Assembly: GCA_040080965.1 (NCBI GenBank)
Contig: JBEBHH010000006.1
Span: forward strand, 1 to 64,000
DNA: 64,000 nucleotides
Source of the DNA: SHZI01 sp040080965
GTDB lineage: Bacteria; Pseudomonadota; Gammaproteobacteria; Steroidobacterales; GCA-2729495
Direction of reading: 5' to 3'
Both the position numbers and the translations under genes were made by a program. Shown here one piece after another: positions 1-10,973 of the stretch (the first letter of the stretch is position 1; every line of letters begins with the position of its first letter). The notes below the pieces were generated by a model that saw only the letters and a list, made by a program, of their open reading frames with translations, searched no databases and was not told where the DNA came from.

Positions 1-44
1 TCGCCCCCGCAACTAACAAAACTAAGTGTCCGGTACCTTTTCCC

Positions 45-1681
45 CTACTTGTGGCGGTAGCCGGAGGTGATGGGGTACCGCCAGTCGCGGCCGAAAGCCC
101 GGCTCGAGATCCGGACGCCGGGCGGCGCCTGCCGCCGCTTGTACTCGGCCTTCCGGACCATCTCCAGCACTCGCGCCGCCACGGTCTTCTCGAAGCCCCG
201 GGCGGCGATCTCCTCCACCGAGCGGTTCTCCAGGATCAGCGCGTCCAGGATCGGATCAAGCACGTCGTAGGGCGGCAGTGAGTCGCTGTCCTTCTGGTCC
301 GCGCGCAGCTCGGCGCTGGGCGGCCGCGTGATCACCCGCTCCGGGATCACGGGCGACACCGAGTTCCGGTAGCGGGCCAGCTGGTAGACCAGGGTCTTGG
401 TGCAGTCCTTGATGGGCGCGAAGCCGCCGGCCATGTCGCCGTAGAGCGTGGCGTAGCCCACCGCCATCTCGCTCTTGTTGCCCGTGGCCAGCACCATGCG
501 GCCGGTCTTGTTGGAGATGGCCATGAGCAGGATGCCCCGCGCGCGGGACTGGAGGTTTTCCTCGGTGGTGTCCTCCGGCAGCCCGGCGAAGAGTTCCGCG
601 AGCGTCGTGCGCGCCGCCTCGACGAGGCCTTCGATCGGCAGCACCTGGTAGTCCACGCCCATGTGCCGCGCCTGGGCCGCGGCGTCCTCCTGGCTGATGG
701 CCGCCGTGTAGCGGTAGGGCATCATCACGGCCTGCACGGCCTTCGGCCCGATGGCGTCCACCGCGATGGCCAGCGTCAGGGCCGAGTCGATGCCGCCCGA
801 CAGGCCCAGCACGACGCCCGGAAAGCCGTTCTTCCGCACGTAGTCGTGCACGCCGGTGACCAGCGCCGCGTAGACACTGGCCACGTCATCCGGCAGCGGC
901 CCCGCCCCCACCACGTCGGGTTCCACGCGGCCACCCAGGCCTGCAGCCGTGCGGCGAAGCGTGACCACGGGCACGCAGGCCTCCAGCGCGGGCGCACGGA
1001 AGACGGTGCGGCCCTCGCGATCGACGACGCAGGACCCGCCGTCGAAGACCAGCTCGTCCTGGCCGCCCACCATGTTCAGGTAGATCACCGGGACGCCGGT
1101 TTCCCGGGCGCGGGCCGCCAGCACCTGCTCGCGCTGGGCCTGCTTGCCGATCTCGAAGGGCGAACCGTTGATGGCCAGGATCAGCTCGGCGCCCGCCGCG
1201 GTGGCGCGGGCCGACGGCTCCGGCTGCCAGACGTCCTCGCAGATGCCGAGGCCGAGCTTCACGCCGCGGAACTCCACGACAGTGGGTCCGCTGCCGGGCG
1301 TGAAGTAGCGCTCCTCGTCGAAGACGCTGTAGTTCGGCAGGCAGCACTTCCGGTAGTTGGCGACCTGCCGGCCCCCGGCGAGCAGCGCCACCGAGTTGTA
1401 GATGTGGTTGTCGACGAACTCGGGGTAACCGACGAGCGCCGCGATCTCGCCCGTTTCCGCGGCGATCCGGGCCAGGCCCTCGGCCACCTGCCGGCGCAGT
1501 CCCTTGTGGAACAGGAGGTCTTCCGGCGGATACCCGCACATGGCGAGCTCGGGGAACATCACCAGGTCGGCGGACCGGGCGCGCCGCACCTCGCCCAGCA
1601 ACTCCGCAATCCGGGCGGTGTTCCCGGCCACGTCGCCCACCAGGAAGTTCTGCTGGGCGAGCGCGATGCGGAGGGTGTTGG

Positions 1682-1685
<4 letters not shown>
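45..1685 (-). CDS. nadE: Glutamine-dependent NAD+ synthetase
   Basis: Catalyses the last step of NAD synthesis, amidating deamido-NAD with ammonia from glutamine in the cytoplasm. The N-terminal half is a nitrilase-type glutaminase with the Glu/Lys/Cys triad at about E46 (FPELAMCGYPPED), K113 and C149 (GLGICEDVW). The C-terminal half is the synthetase with the ATP-pyrophosphatase loop SGGIDS at about 296-301. Start: the first ordinary in-frame start is GTG at 1640, but it would remove the first beta strand (RIALAQQNFL) of the nitrilase fold. A CTG at 1685 overlaps the sucD stop as CTGA and has AGGAG 8 nt upstream, so I chose it; the product is then 546 aa. The gene is coupled to sucCD. Function is certain; the start is inferred. 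Confidence 0.95.
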
Positions 1686-3732
<2,047 letters not shown>

Positions 3733-3770
3733 AAAGGTTTACTGGAGATTTGCCCGCGCCGGAAGGCGGC

Positions 3771-3799
3771 TATTGTGGGGGAATTGTGCGCTGAGTCAA
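3771..3799 (-). promoter_or_regulatory. Candidate sigma-70 promoter of sucCD-nadE
   Basis: On the minus strand, -35 TTGACT (3794-3799) and -10 ACAATA (3771-3776) are separated by exactly 17 bp, giving a leader of roughly 30 nt before the sucC ATG. The rest of the 138-bp gap to pilS shows only a weak CATAAT box (3838-3843) on the plus strand that could serve pilS. Confidence 0.55.
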
Positions 3800-3870
3800 A
3801 GTGGGAAGGCCGTCACGCATCCCACACCCGGGGCAGACATAATGCGTGTTGGCATTCCCGGTCTGAACGC

Positions 3871-5535
3871 ATGGCTGCTGCCGAACAGACGCTGCACGAA
3901 CCGCTGCGGCCTCCCGCGGACGAGTTCACCCGGAGCATCGGCAACGATGCTTCCCGGCGGGTGCTGCGCTTCGTCGGCGTGTTCCGCGCGGCCATCGCGG
4001 CCAGCATGCTGGTGATCGCCCTCGGGTTCCCGGTGTCGCCCATCCTCGGGACGCGGGATCCGGCGCTCTTCCTCAGCACCGCCGCCATCTACTCCGCCTT
4101 CGCGCTCCTGGTGCTTGCCTGGCAGTGGCAGCGGCCCGTGATCCTGCCGCGGATCGCCCTGCTCGAACTGGCGGCCGACATCCTGGCCGTCATCCTGCTG
4201 ATGCACGCCAGCGGCGGCATCCAGAGCGGCATCGGCGGCCTGCTGGTGGTCTTCGTTGGCGCGGCCAGCCTCACGCTCCGGGGCCGGCAGGCCTTCTTCG
4301 CGGCGGCCGTGGCCGCCCTCGCGGTCCTGGCCGAGCAGGCCTTCAGCGTGCTGGAGCGGACCTCGCCCAGCGGCGAGTTCCTGGCGGCGGGCGTGCTCGG
4401 CGCGATCATCTTCATGATCGCCTCTGCCGCCTACCCGATGGCGCGGCGGCTCGAGGAGAGCGAGGCCCTCGCCCGCCAGCGGGGCATCGACCTGGCCAAC
4501 CTGGCCCAGCTCAACGAATACATCATCCAGAATCTCCGCGAGAGCATCGTGGTGGTGGACGAGGCCAACCGCATCCGGCTGATCAACCAGTCGGCGGCGG
4601 AGCACGCCGGCATCCGCACCCGGGAGCCCGGCCAGGACCTGGCCCGGCTGGCGCCGCACCTCTCCCGCATGCTCGGGGACTGGCGCCGGCAGGGCAACCC
4701 GCTGCTGCAGCCGCCTTCCTTCCTGTCGGCGGACGGCACGACGCGCATCAACGCCTACCTGGCGCCGCTCGGCGGCCGCGAGGACGGCCCCGTGCTGATG
4801 TTCCTGGAGGACGCGGGCCTGCTGGCCCAGAAGGTGCAGCAGACCAAGCTGGCGGCGCTCGGGCGCCTCTCGGCCAGCATCGCCCACGAGATCCGCAACC
4901 CGGTGGGGGCGCTCTCCCACGCCAGCCAGCTGCTGGAGGAATCGCCCAGCCTGAGCGCCGACGACCGGCGCCTCATCGACATCATCCAGACGAATTCGCG
5001 GCGGGTGAGCGAGATCGTCGAAAACGTGCTGCAGCTGTCGCGCCGGGAGAACAGCCGCCCCGAGCTCATCTACCTGGCCAGCTGGACGCGGGAATTCGCC
5101 GCCGAGTTCAGCTCGACCCTCGAGCTCTACGAGGGCCAGGTCACCGTCATGCCCGCCGAGGACGTGGAAGTCCGCATGGACCCCGGCCACCTGCGCCAGA
5201 TCGTCTGGAACCTGTGCGAGAACGCGGTGAAGTACGCCAGCCAGAACGGCGGCATCGCGGTCGAGATCGGCTATGGCCGGCTGCCCGGCAGCCGCCGTCC
5301 CTACCTGGAGGTGGCGGACTCGGGCCCCGGCATCGCCGAGGACATGCGCGAGCAGATCTTCGAGCCCTTCGCCACTGGGCGAAACGGCGGCACGGGCCTC
5401 GGACTGTTCATCTCCCGGGAACTCTGCGAGTGCAATCGCGCCGCGCTGATCCACGAGCCGCGCCAGGAGCGCGGCAAGGGGGGCGGCAGCATCTTCCGGA
5501 TCGTGTTCGCCGATCCCGCCCGGTGGGAAGGCTGA
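3871..5535 (+). CDS. pilS: Type IV pilus sensor histidine kinase PilS
   Basis: Inner-membrane histidine kinase that controls PilR and hence pilin transcription. From the ATG at 3871 it is 554 aa. Several hydrophobic helices fill about residues 30-185, followed by a PAS-like region (about 215-310). The HisKA phospho-acceptor is H339 in SIAHEIRNP. The catalytic domain shows the N box (NLCENAVKYA), G1 (DSGPGIAE) and G2 (GGTGLGLF). It sits 2 nt upstream of pilR on the same strand, so the two form one operon. Longer in-frame upstream starts run antisense into sucC and were discarded. Confidence 0.94.
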   Translation: MAAAEQTLHEPLRPPADEFTRSIGNDASRRVLRFVGVFRAAIAASMLVIALGFPVSPILGTRDPALFLSTAAIYSAFALLVLAWQWQRPVILPRIALLELAADILAVILLMHASGGIQSGIGGLLVVFVGAASLTLRGRQAFFAAAVAALAVLAEQAFSVLERTSPSGEFLAAGVLGAIIFMIASAAYPMARRLEESEALARQRGIDLANLAQLNEYIIQNLRESIVVVDEANRIRLINQSAAEHAGIRTREPGQDLARLAPHLSRMLGDWRRQGNPLLQPPSFLSADGTTRINAYLAPLGGREDGPVLMFLEDAGLLAQKVQQTKLAALGRLSASIAHEIRNPVGALSHASQLLEESPSLSADDRRLIDIIQTNSRRVSEIVENVLQLSRRENSRPELIYLASWTREFAAEFSSTLELYEGQVTVMPAEDVEVRMDPGHLRQIVWNLCENAVKYASQNGGIAVEIGYGRLPGSRRPYLEVADSGPGIAEDMREQIFEPFATGRNGGTGLGLFISRELCECNRAALIHEPRQERGKGGGSIFRIVFADPARWEG

Positions 5536-5537
5536 CG

Positions 5538-6908
5538 ATGGCACGCCCGGTGGCCCTGGTGGTGGACGACGAGCCCGACATCCGGGAGCTCCTGGCCATG
5601 ACGCTGGAGCGCATGGACATCGAGGCCAGCACCTGCGCCGACGTGGCCAGTGCGCGGGACCGGCTGGCCCGCCGGGAATTCCAGCTGTGCCTCACCGACA
5701 TGCGGCTGCCGGACGGCGACGGCATCGAGCTGATCGAATGGATGCAGGGCCGGGGCATCAAGACGCCCGTGGCCGTGATCACGGCCCACGGCAACGTGGA
5801 AACCGCCGTGCGCGCGCTCAAGGCCGGCGCCTTCGACTTCATTTCCAAGCCCCTCGACGTGAAGGTGCTGCGCAAGCTGGTGGGCAGCGCCCTCAAGGTG
5901 CCCCGCACGGACGTGACGGGCGGGCGCGCCCAGCTGCTGGGCGAGTCCCAGCCCATCGAGCGCCTGCGCCAGACCATCGGCAAGGTGGCGCGCAGCCAGG
6001 CGCCGGTGCACATCACGGGTGAGTCGGGCACGGGCAAGGAGCTGGTGGCTCGCATGATCCACGAGCAGGGCGCCCGGGCGGACAATCCCTTCGTGCCGGT
6101 CAATTGCGGCGCCATCCCCAGCGAGCTCATGGAAAGCGAGTTCTTCGGCCACCGGAAGGGGTCCTTCACGGGCGCCGTCGCGGACAAGACCGGCCTGTTC
6201 CAGTCCGCCGAGGGCGGCACCCTGTTCATGGACGAGATCGCCGACCTGCCGCTGCCGATGCAGGTGAAGCTGCTGCGGGTGATCCAGGAGAAGACCCTGC
6301 GCCCGGTGGGCCAGACGGCAGAGCTGCCCGTCGACGTGCGCATCCTGTCCGCCACCCACAAGGACCTGCGGGCCCTGGTGGCCAGCGGCCAGTTCCGGGA
6401 AGACCTCTATTACCGCATCAACGTCATCGAACTGCGCGTGCCGCCGCTCCGGGAGCGGGGCAACGACACCGTGCTGCTGACCGAACACATCCTGCGCCGG
6501 CTGGCGGCGGGCCGGCCGCCGGAACTCACCCCGGAGGCCCGGGCCAAGCTCGTGGCCTACCGCTTCCCGGGCAATGTGCGGGAACTGGAGAACGTGCTCG
6601 AGCGTGCCGTCGCCCTCTGCGGCGAGGTGATCGCCGCCGACGACATCCAGACCCAGGTGGCCGCCCCTGTAGGAGCGGCGACCGCCGCGACCCCAGGCGG
6701 GATCGCGGATGACGGGGTCGCGGCTGAAGCCGCTCCTACAGGGACCTCGCCGCCCCCCCTGCTCGGCGACCGCCTGGACTCCGTGGAGCGGGAGACGATC
6801 CTGTCGGCCCTGAAGGACCATCGCTACAACAAGACCGCCACGGCCCGGACCCTGGGCCTGACCCTGCGGGCGCTCCGTTACCGGATGCAGAAGCTCGGCA
6901 TCGAGTGA
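5538..6908 (+). CDS. pilR: Sigma-54-dependent response regulator PilR
   Basis: NtrC-type activator of pilA. The receiver domain has the phospho-acceptor D54 (CLTDMRLPDGDG). The AAA+ domain has Walker A GESGTGKE near 161-168 and the sigma-54 contact loop as GSFTGA. The Fis-type helix-turn-helix occupies the last 30 or so residues (TATARTLGLTLRALRYRMQK). Oddity: the linker between the AAA+ and DNA-binding domains (about residues 378-402) is encoded by a 73-bp inverted repeat of the TGTAGGAGCG family (6668-6740) that keeps the frame open. It likely activates the sigma-54 promoter at 7052-7067. Product 456 aa. Confidence 0.95.
   Translation: MARPVALVVDDEPDIRELLAMTLERMDIEASTCADVASARDRLARREFQLCLTDMRLPDGDGIELIEWMQGRGIKTPVAVITAHGNVETAVRALKAGAFDFISKPLDVKVLRKLVGSALKVPRTDVTGGRAQLLGESQPIERLRQTIGKVARSQAPVHITGESGTGKELVARMIHEQGARADNPFVPVNCGAIPSELMESEFFGHRKGSFTGAVADKTGLFQSAEGGTLFMDEIADLPLPMQVKLLRVIQEKTLRPVGQTAELPVDVRILSATHKDLRALVASGQFREDLYYRINVIELRVPPLRERGNDTVLLTEHILRRLAAGRPPELTPEARAKLVAYRFPGNVRELENVLERAVALCGEVIAADDIQTQVAAPVGAATAATPGGIADDGVAAEAAPTGTSPPPLLGDRLDSVERETILSALKDHRYNKTATARTLGLTLRALRYRMQKLGIE
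6668..6740. repeat. REPIN-like inverted repeat inside pilR
   Basis: Arms 6668-6694 and 6714-6740 are 27 bp each and match at 24 positions when one is reverse-complemented. Both arms start TGTAGGAGCGGC. The 73-bp element is read through in frame by pilR as an Ala/Gly/Pro/Thr-rich linker. Confidence 0.85.
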
Positions 6909-6930
6909 CGCTCCACGTCACAAAGTGACG
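6905..6930. promoter_or_regulatory. Possible PilR upstream activating site
   Basis: Three half-sites alternate in orientation: GTGACG (6905-6910, overlapping the pilR stop), CGTCAC (6916-6921) and GTGACG (6925-6930). They lie about 120-150 bp upstream of the pilA sigma-54 promoter, a normal distance for an NtrC-family enhancer. Function as a PilR site is inferred from position and symmetry only. Confidence 0.4.
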
Positions 6931-7051
6931 CTGGGCGTCCGGCCGGGGCAACCGGGCGCCGGAACTTATGTTGCACCGCCCGACGCCGGGATCCTCGACG
7001 CCACATTTTTTACCCGTCAGATCAAGGACCTGCACCCCCGCCCACGGGGCC

Positions 7052-7067
7052 TGGCATGGAACCTGCA
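7052..7067 (+). promoter_or_regulatory. Sigma-54 promoter of pilA
   Basis: TGGCATGGAACCTGCA matches the -24/-12 consensus. GG and GC are separated by exactly 10 nt, and the flanking TGGCA and TGCA bases are correct. It lies 74 nt upstream of the pilA ATG, next to the gene for the expected activator PilR. An AGGAG ribosome-binding site follows at 7127-7131. Confidence 0.8.
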
Positions 7068-7140
7068 AAGTTCCCCACGCAGGCTTCGGCCGCAGCTAGT
7101 TCCGCTTACCGATCTGTCACTTCATCAGGAGAACGCATAC

Positions 7141-7641
7141 ATGACGAAGAATCTTCAAAAGGGCTTCACGCTCATCGAGTTGATGATCGTGGTTGCCATC
7201 ATCGGCATCCTGGCGGCCATCGCGATCCCGGCCTACCAGGATTACACGATCCGCTCGCAGGTAACGGAAGGCCTGAACCTGGCCAGCGCCGTCAAGACCG
7301 GCGTTGCCGAGTCGTTCGCCAACACGGGCGAGTGGCCCGCCGACCTGGATGCCGCCGGTGGCGACTCCGCAGCTCCCCCGTCCGGCAAGTACGTCGAAGA
7401 GATCACGGTTGACACCGGCACGATCACCATCGAGTTCGGTAACGACGTGAACGACACGATCACGGGCACGTTCCTGTCCATGGTGCCGAAGGTCAGCGCC
7501 AACAACGACGTCGTCTGGCTGTGCGGTTACTTCACCGCCGCCAACGCCGCCCCTGGCGACCCGGCCTCTGGCGCCGCTGCTGCCGGCACGACCGACATCG
7601 AGCCGAAGTACCTGCCGCAGTCCTGCCGCGACGACACCTAA
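7141..7641 (+). CDS. pilA: Type IV major pilin PilA
   Basis: Pilus subunit, made as a prepilin in the inner membrane and assembled into the pilus. It has a short leader MTKNLQKG cut after G8, then FTLIELMIVVAIIGILAAIA with the conserved Glu at mature position 5 and a 20-residue hydrophobic helix. Two cysteines near the C-terminus (VWLCGYF and LPQSCRDD) could form the D-region disulfide. The 166-aa length is normal. The upstream in-frame extension to 6925 is rejected: it would place the sigma-54 promoter inside the gene and lacks a prepilin leader. An intrinsic terminator follows, so pilA is probably monocistronic. Confidence 0.96.
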   Translation: MTKNLQKGFTLIELMIVVAIIGILAAIAIPAYQDYTIRSQVTEGLNLASAVKTGVAESFANTGEWPADLDAAGGDSAAPPSGKYVEEITVDTGTITIEFGNDVNDTITGTFLSMVPKVSANNDVVWLCGYFTAANAAPGDPASGAAAAGTTDIEPKYLPQSCRDDT

Positions 7642-7668
7642 GACCGTCGCTTCAGGCGCAACTACGGG

Positions 7669-7703
7669 AGGCCCCTGCCGCAAGGCAGGGGCCTTTCCCT
7701 TTT
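7669..7703 (+). terminator. Rho-independent terminator after pilA
   Basis: A perfect 11-bp stem (AGGCCCCTGCC, 7669-7679, pairing with 7684-7694) has a GCAA tetraloop and is followed by a T-rich run ending in TTTT. It separates pilA from pilB. Confidence 0.9.
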
Positions 7704-7909
7704 GGGGGTGCGGCGTTTCGTCACCGGAATGAGGACAAATCGGTAAAAGTATCGAACTGGCCGGTTGCGCCGACCGGGGTTCCTTAGTAAGACTACACTT
7801 ACCCTAACGTGGGTATGCGGCGCGGGACCGGGGCCGGTCGCCTGGCCGGTTGTCTGCGGGCCCGTTTTTGGGCCCCCGGGATGGATCTTGGGGACACGCT
7901 AAGGAGCTT
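7704..7909. other. pilA-pilB intergenic region with several hairpins
   Basis: About 200 bp between the pilA terminator and the pilB ATG. It contains several GC-rich dyads, for example GGGCCC with loop GTTTTT (7858-7875) and CCGGT/ACCGG pairs upstream. AAGGAGC (7901-7907) is a clear ribosome-binding site for pilB. A promoter must lie here if the pilA terminator is efficient, but I see no convincing -35/-10 pair. Confidence 0.4.
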
Positions 7910-9637
7910 ATGGCCGTTTCCGCCACCAATTCCGCCCTGAGCGGCCTCTCGAGGCGGCTCGTGCAGGACGGCCTGATCCCCGAGGACGCGGTGCTCCAGG
8001 CGCTCAAGGGTGCCCAGGCCCAGCGGATCACGCTCGTGGCCTACCTGGTGGGCCGCCAGATGATCGAGGCCCGCAAGATTGCCGTGGCCGCCGCCTCCGA
8101 GTTCGGCGTGCCCCTCCTCGACCTGGACGCCATCGACCTCGACATGGAGGCGGTCAAGTCGGTGGACCAGCGCCTCCTGGCCAAGCACCAGGTGCTGCCC
8201 CTCGTCCTCCGCGGCAAGCGCCTGTTCCTCGCCGTCTCCGATCCCACCGACCTGCCCGCCATCGACGAGATCAAGTTCCAGTCGGGCATGCGCGTTGACC
8301 CGATCATCGTCGAGCAGGACAAGCTCGCCGCGATGGTCACCAAGGCCCTCGAGGCCGTCGACACGTCCATGTCGAACTTCGCCGAGGACGACTTCGACCT
8401 GGAAAGCCTGGAGGTCAGCGGCGGCGACGACGAACTGGTGGGCGACGACGTGGCCCGGGACGACGTGGAAGACGCGCCGGTGGTGCGCTTCGTCAACAAG
8501 ATCATGCTGGACGCGATCAAGCGCGGCGCGTCGGACATCCATTTCGAGCCCTACGAGAAGACCTTCCGGGTGCGCACCCGGCTGGACGGCGTGCTGAAGC
8601 AGGTGGCGGCACCACCGCTGGCACTGACCAACAAGGTCACCGCCCGACTCAAGGTCATGTCCCGGCTCGACATCGCCGAGCGGCGCGTGCCCCAGGACGG
8701 CCGCATCAAGCTGCGCCTGTCCAAGAACCGCGCCATCGACTTCCGCGTGAACACCTGCCCCACCCTCTTCGGCGAGAAGGTGGTGCTGCGTATCCTGGAT
8801 CCCACGGCGGCCAAGCTCGGCATCGAGGTGCTGGGCTACGAGGACTTCCAGCGCAAGCTGTACCTGGACGCGCTGGCCAAGCCCTACGGCATGATCCTGG
8901 TGACGGGCCCCACGGGCAGCGGCAAGACCGTGTCCCTGTACACGGGCATCAACATCCTGAACACCGAGGACCGGAACATCTCCACCTGCGAGGACCCGGT
9001 CGAGATCAACGTGCCGGGCATCAACCAGGTGAACGTGAACCCCAAGGTGGGCCTGCACTTCGCCACGGCGCTGAAGGCCTTCCTGCGGCAGGACCCGGAC
9101 GTGATCATGGTCGGCGAGATCCGCGACCTGGAGACCGCCGAGACGGCCATCAAGGCCGCCCAGACGGGCCATCTCGTGCTCTCCACCCTGCACACGAACG
9201 ACGCGCCCCGCACCCTCACCCGCATGGTCGACATGGGCGTGAAGCCCTACGCCATCGCCACCTCGGTCCACCTGATCATCGCCCAGCGCCTGGCCCGCCG
9301 GCTCTGCGAGCACTGCAAGGAGCTCCGGGACATCCCCGAGGAAGCGCTGCTCGCGGAGGGCTTCTCGAAGGAGGACGTCCGGAGCGGCCTGCGGATCTAC
9401 GGGCCCGTGGGCTGCAAGCAGTGCAATGACGGCTACAAGGGCCGGGTGGGCATCTACCAGGTGATGCCCGTCAATGAGGCCATCGGCCGGATCATCCTGG
9501 AGGGCGGCAATGCGGTGCAGATCGAGGAGCAGTCCATCAAGGACGGGGTCTGGACGCTGCGCCGCTCTGCACTGCAAAAGGTCATGAACGGCGTCACAAG
9601 TCTCGAGGAAATCAACAGGGTTACCATCGAGTCTTGA
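7910..9637 (+). CDS. pilB: Type IV pilus assembly ATPase PilB
   Basis: Hexameric cytoplasmic ATPase that powers pilus extension. It has an N-terminal MshEN-type domain (about 1-150), Walker A GPTGSGKT at 333-340, a Walker B region (QDPDVIMVGEIRD) and a zinc-binding tetracysteine C466/C469/C502/C505. The 575-aa length is typical. The ATG at 7910 has AAGGAGC 3 nt upstream; the longer in-frame start at 7850 lacks this. It is followed by pilC after a 107-bp gap filled by a degenerate repeat. Confidence 0.96.
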   Translation: MAVSATNSALSGLSRRLVQDGLIPEDAVLQALKGAQAQRITLVAYLVGRQMIEARKIAVAAASEFGVPLLDLDAIDLDMEAVKSVDQRLLAKHQVLPLVLRGKRLFLAVSDPTDLPAIDEIKFQSGMRVDPIIVEQDKLAAMVTKALEAVDTSMSNFAEDDFDLESLEVSGGDDELVGDDVARDDVEDAPVVRFVNKIMLDAIKRGASDIHFEPYEKTFRVRTRLDGVLKQVAAPPLALTNKVTARLKVMSRLDIAERRVPQDGRIKLRLSKNRAIDFRVNTCPTLFGEKVVLRILDPTAAKLGIEVLGYEDFQRKLYLDALAKPYGMILVTGPTGSGKTVSLYTGINILNTEDRNISTCEDPVEINVPGINQVNVNPKVGLHFATALKAFLRQDPDVIMVGEIRDLETAETAIKAAQTGHLVLSTLHTNDAPRTLTRMVDMGVKPYAIATSVHLIIAQRLARRLCEHCKELRDIPEEALLAEGFSKEDVRSGLRIYGPVGCKQCNDGYKGRVGIYQVMPVNEAIGRIILEGGNAVQIEEQSIKDGVWTLRRSALQKVMNGVTSLEEINRVTIES

Positions 9638-9655
9638 TATCGTGGGAATGGGGTG

Positions 9656-9720
9656 GTCGCGCCATTTGGCGCGACTGCAGGACTGCGGCTAGTCGGGATC
9701 GCGCCTAAAGGCGCTCCTTC
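9656..9720. repeat. Degenerate REPIN-like repeat between pilB and pilC
   Basis: Two hairpins lie in opposite orientation: GTCGCGCCA and its complement (9656-9675), and GCGCCT/AGGCGC (9701-9714) continuing as GCTCCTTC. The right half read on the minus strand (GAAGGAGCGCC, then TTTAGGCGCGAT) matches the TGTAGGAGCG family; the left half has lost its end. A run of eight T (9723-9730) follows the second hairpin, so it may attenuate pilC transcription. Confidence 0.6.
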
Positions 9721-9744
9721 GCTTTTTTTTGGGGTTTGCGGGCC

Positions 9745-10962
9745 ATGGCCAACGGCGTTGCCATCAATCAGAGTCCCTTCAACTGGGAAGGCACGGACAA
9801 CCGGGGCAACAAGGTCCGGGGCAAGACCGTGGCGTCCAGCGAGGCCGCCGTCCGCGCCGAGCTCCGCAAGCAGGGCGTGGTTCCGGTCAAGATCCGCAAG
9901 GAATCGTCGCTGTTCAAGAGCAGCGGCAAGGTCACCCCCTACGACATCGCCATCTTCAGCCGCCAGCTGGCCACCATGCTCACGGCGGGCATCCCGCTGG
10001 TGCAGGCCTTCGAGATCGTCGGCGCGGGCCACGACAACCCCGCGATGCAGAAGCTGATCCTCGGCATGAAGCAGGACCTGGAGTCCGGCACCGCGCTCGC
10101 CGAGGCCCTGGCACGGCACCCGCTCTACTTCGACGACCTGTACATCAACCTGGTGACCGCCGGCGAGCAGGCCGGCGCGCTGGACACGCTCCTCGACAAG
10201 GTGGCCACGTACAAGGAGAAGACCGAGGCCATCAAGAAGAAGATCAAGAAGGCCCTGTTCTATCCGGCGGCCGTGATGGTCGTCGCCGTGATCGTCACCA
10301 TGATCCTGCTGATCTTCGTGATTCCCCAGTTCGAGTCGCTCTTCAAGGGCTTCGGCGCCGACCTGCCGGCCTTCACCCGCTTCGTCATCGATCTCTCCTA
10401 CTTCGTGCAGACCAAGGGCTGGCTGCTCGGCCTGGTGGTGGGCGGCGGCGTGGCGTTCTACCTCTACACACGCAAGCGGTCCCACAAGCTGCGGGAGTAC
10501 GAGGACCGCTTCCTGCTGAAGATGCCGATCATCGGCAACATCCTGGAGAAGGCGGCGGTGGCCCGCTTCGCCCGGACCCTCTCCACGATGTTCAGCGCCG
10601 GCGTGCCGCTGGTCGAGGCCCTGCAGTCGGTCGCAGGCGCCACTGGCAACGTGGTGTACGAAAAGGCCGTGCTGGCGATGCGCGACGAGGTGTCGACCGG
10701 CCAGCGGCTGCAGCGGGCCATGGAGAACACCGGCATCTTCCCGAACATGGTGATCCAGATGATCGCCGTCGGCGAGGAATCCGGCTCGCTCGACGAGATG
10801 TCCGCCAAGGTGGCCGACTTCTACGAGGCCGACGTGGATAACGCGGTGGACAGCATGAGCAGCCTGCTCGAGCCGCTCATCATGGCCATCCTCGGCGTGC
10901 TGGTCGGCGGCCTCGTGATCGCCATGTACCTGCCGATCTTCAAGATGGGCGCGGTCATCTGA
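9745..10962 (+). CDS. pilC: Type IV pilus inner-membrane platform protein PilC
   Basis: Polytopic GspF-family platform protein that couples PilB to pilin assembly. It shows two repeated T2SSF domains, each with a FSRQLATMLTAGIPLVQAF-like or FARTLSTMFSAGVPLVEAL-like helix (about residues 75 and 275), and three membrane segments. From the ATG at 9745 it is 405 aa, a normal length; an in-frame TTG at 9736 would add three residues. It is separated from pilB by a repeat with a T tract and is 11 nt upstream of pilD. Confidence 0.95.
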   Translation: MANGVAINQSPFNWEGTDNRGNKVRGKTVASSEAAVRAELRKQGVVPVKIRKESSLFKSSGKVTPYDIAIFSRQLATMLTAGIPLVQAFEIVGAGHDNPAMQKLILGMKQDLESGTALAEALARHPLYFDDLYINLVTAGEQAGALDTLLDKVATYKEKTEAIKKKIKKALFYPAAVMVVAVIVTMILLIFVIPQFESLFKGFGADLPAFTRFVIDLSYFVQTKGWLLGLVVGGGVAFYLYTRKRSHKLREYEDRFLLKMPIIGNILEKAAVARFARTLSTMFSAGVPLVEALQSVAGATGNVVYEKAVLAMRDEVSTGQRLQRAMENTGIFPNMVIQMIAVGEESGSLDEMSAKVADFYEADVDNAVDSMSSLLEPLIMAILGVLVGGLVIAMYLPIFKMGAVI

Positions 10963-10973
10963 TCGACACGGCG

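Noticed and set aside
17..44. AAGTGTCCGGTACCTTTTCC-like string before nadE's end
   Set aside because: It recalls sequences I associate with repeat or transposase borders, but only one short copy is visible at the window edge and no element follows, so nothing can be supported.
7645..7668. REP-like bases GTCGCTTCAGGCGCAACTAC after pilA
   Set aside because: Only a partial match to the repeat family, no second arm, and directly next to a normal terminator; too weak to call.
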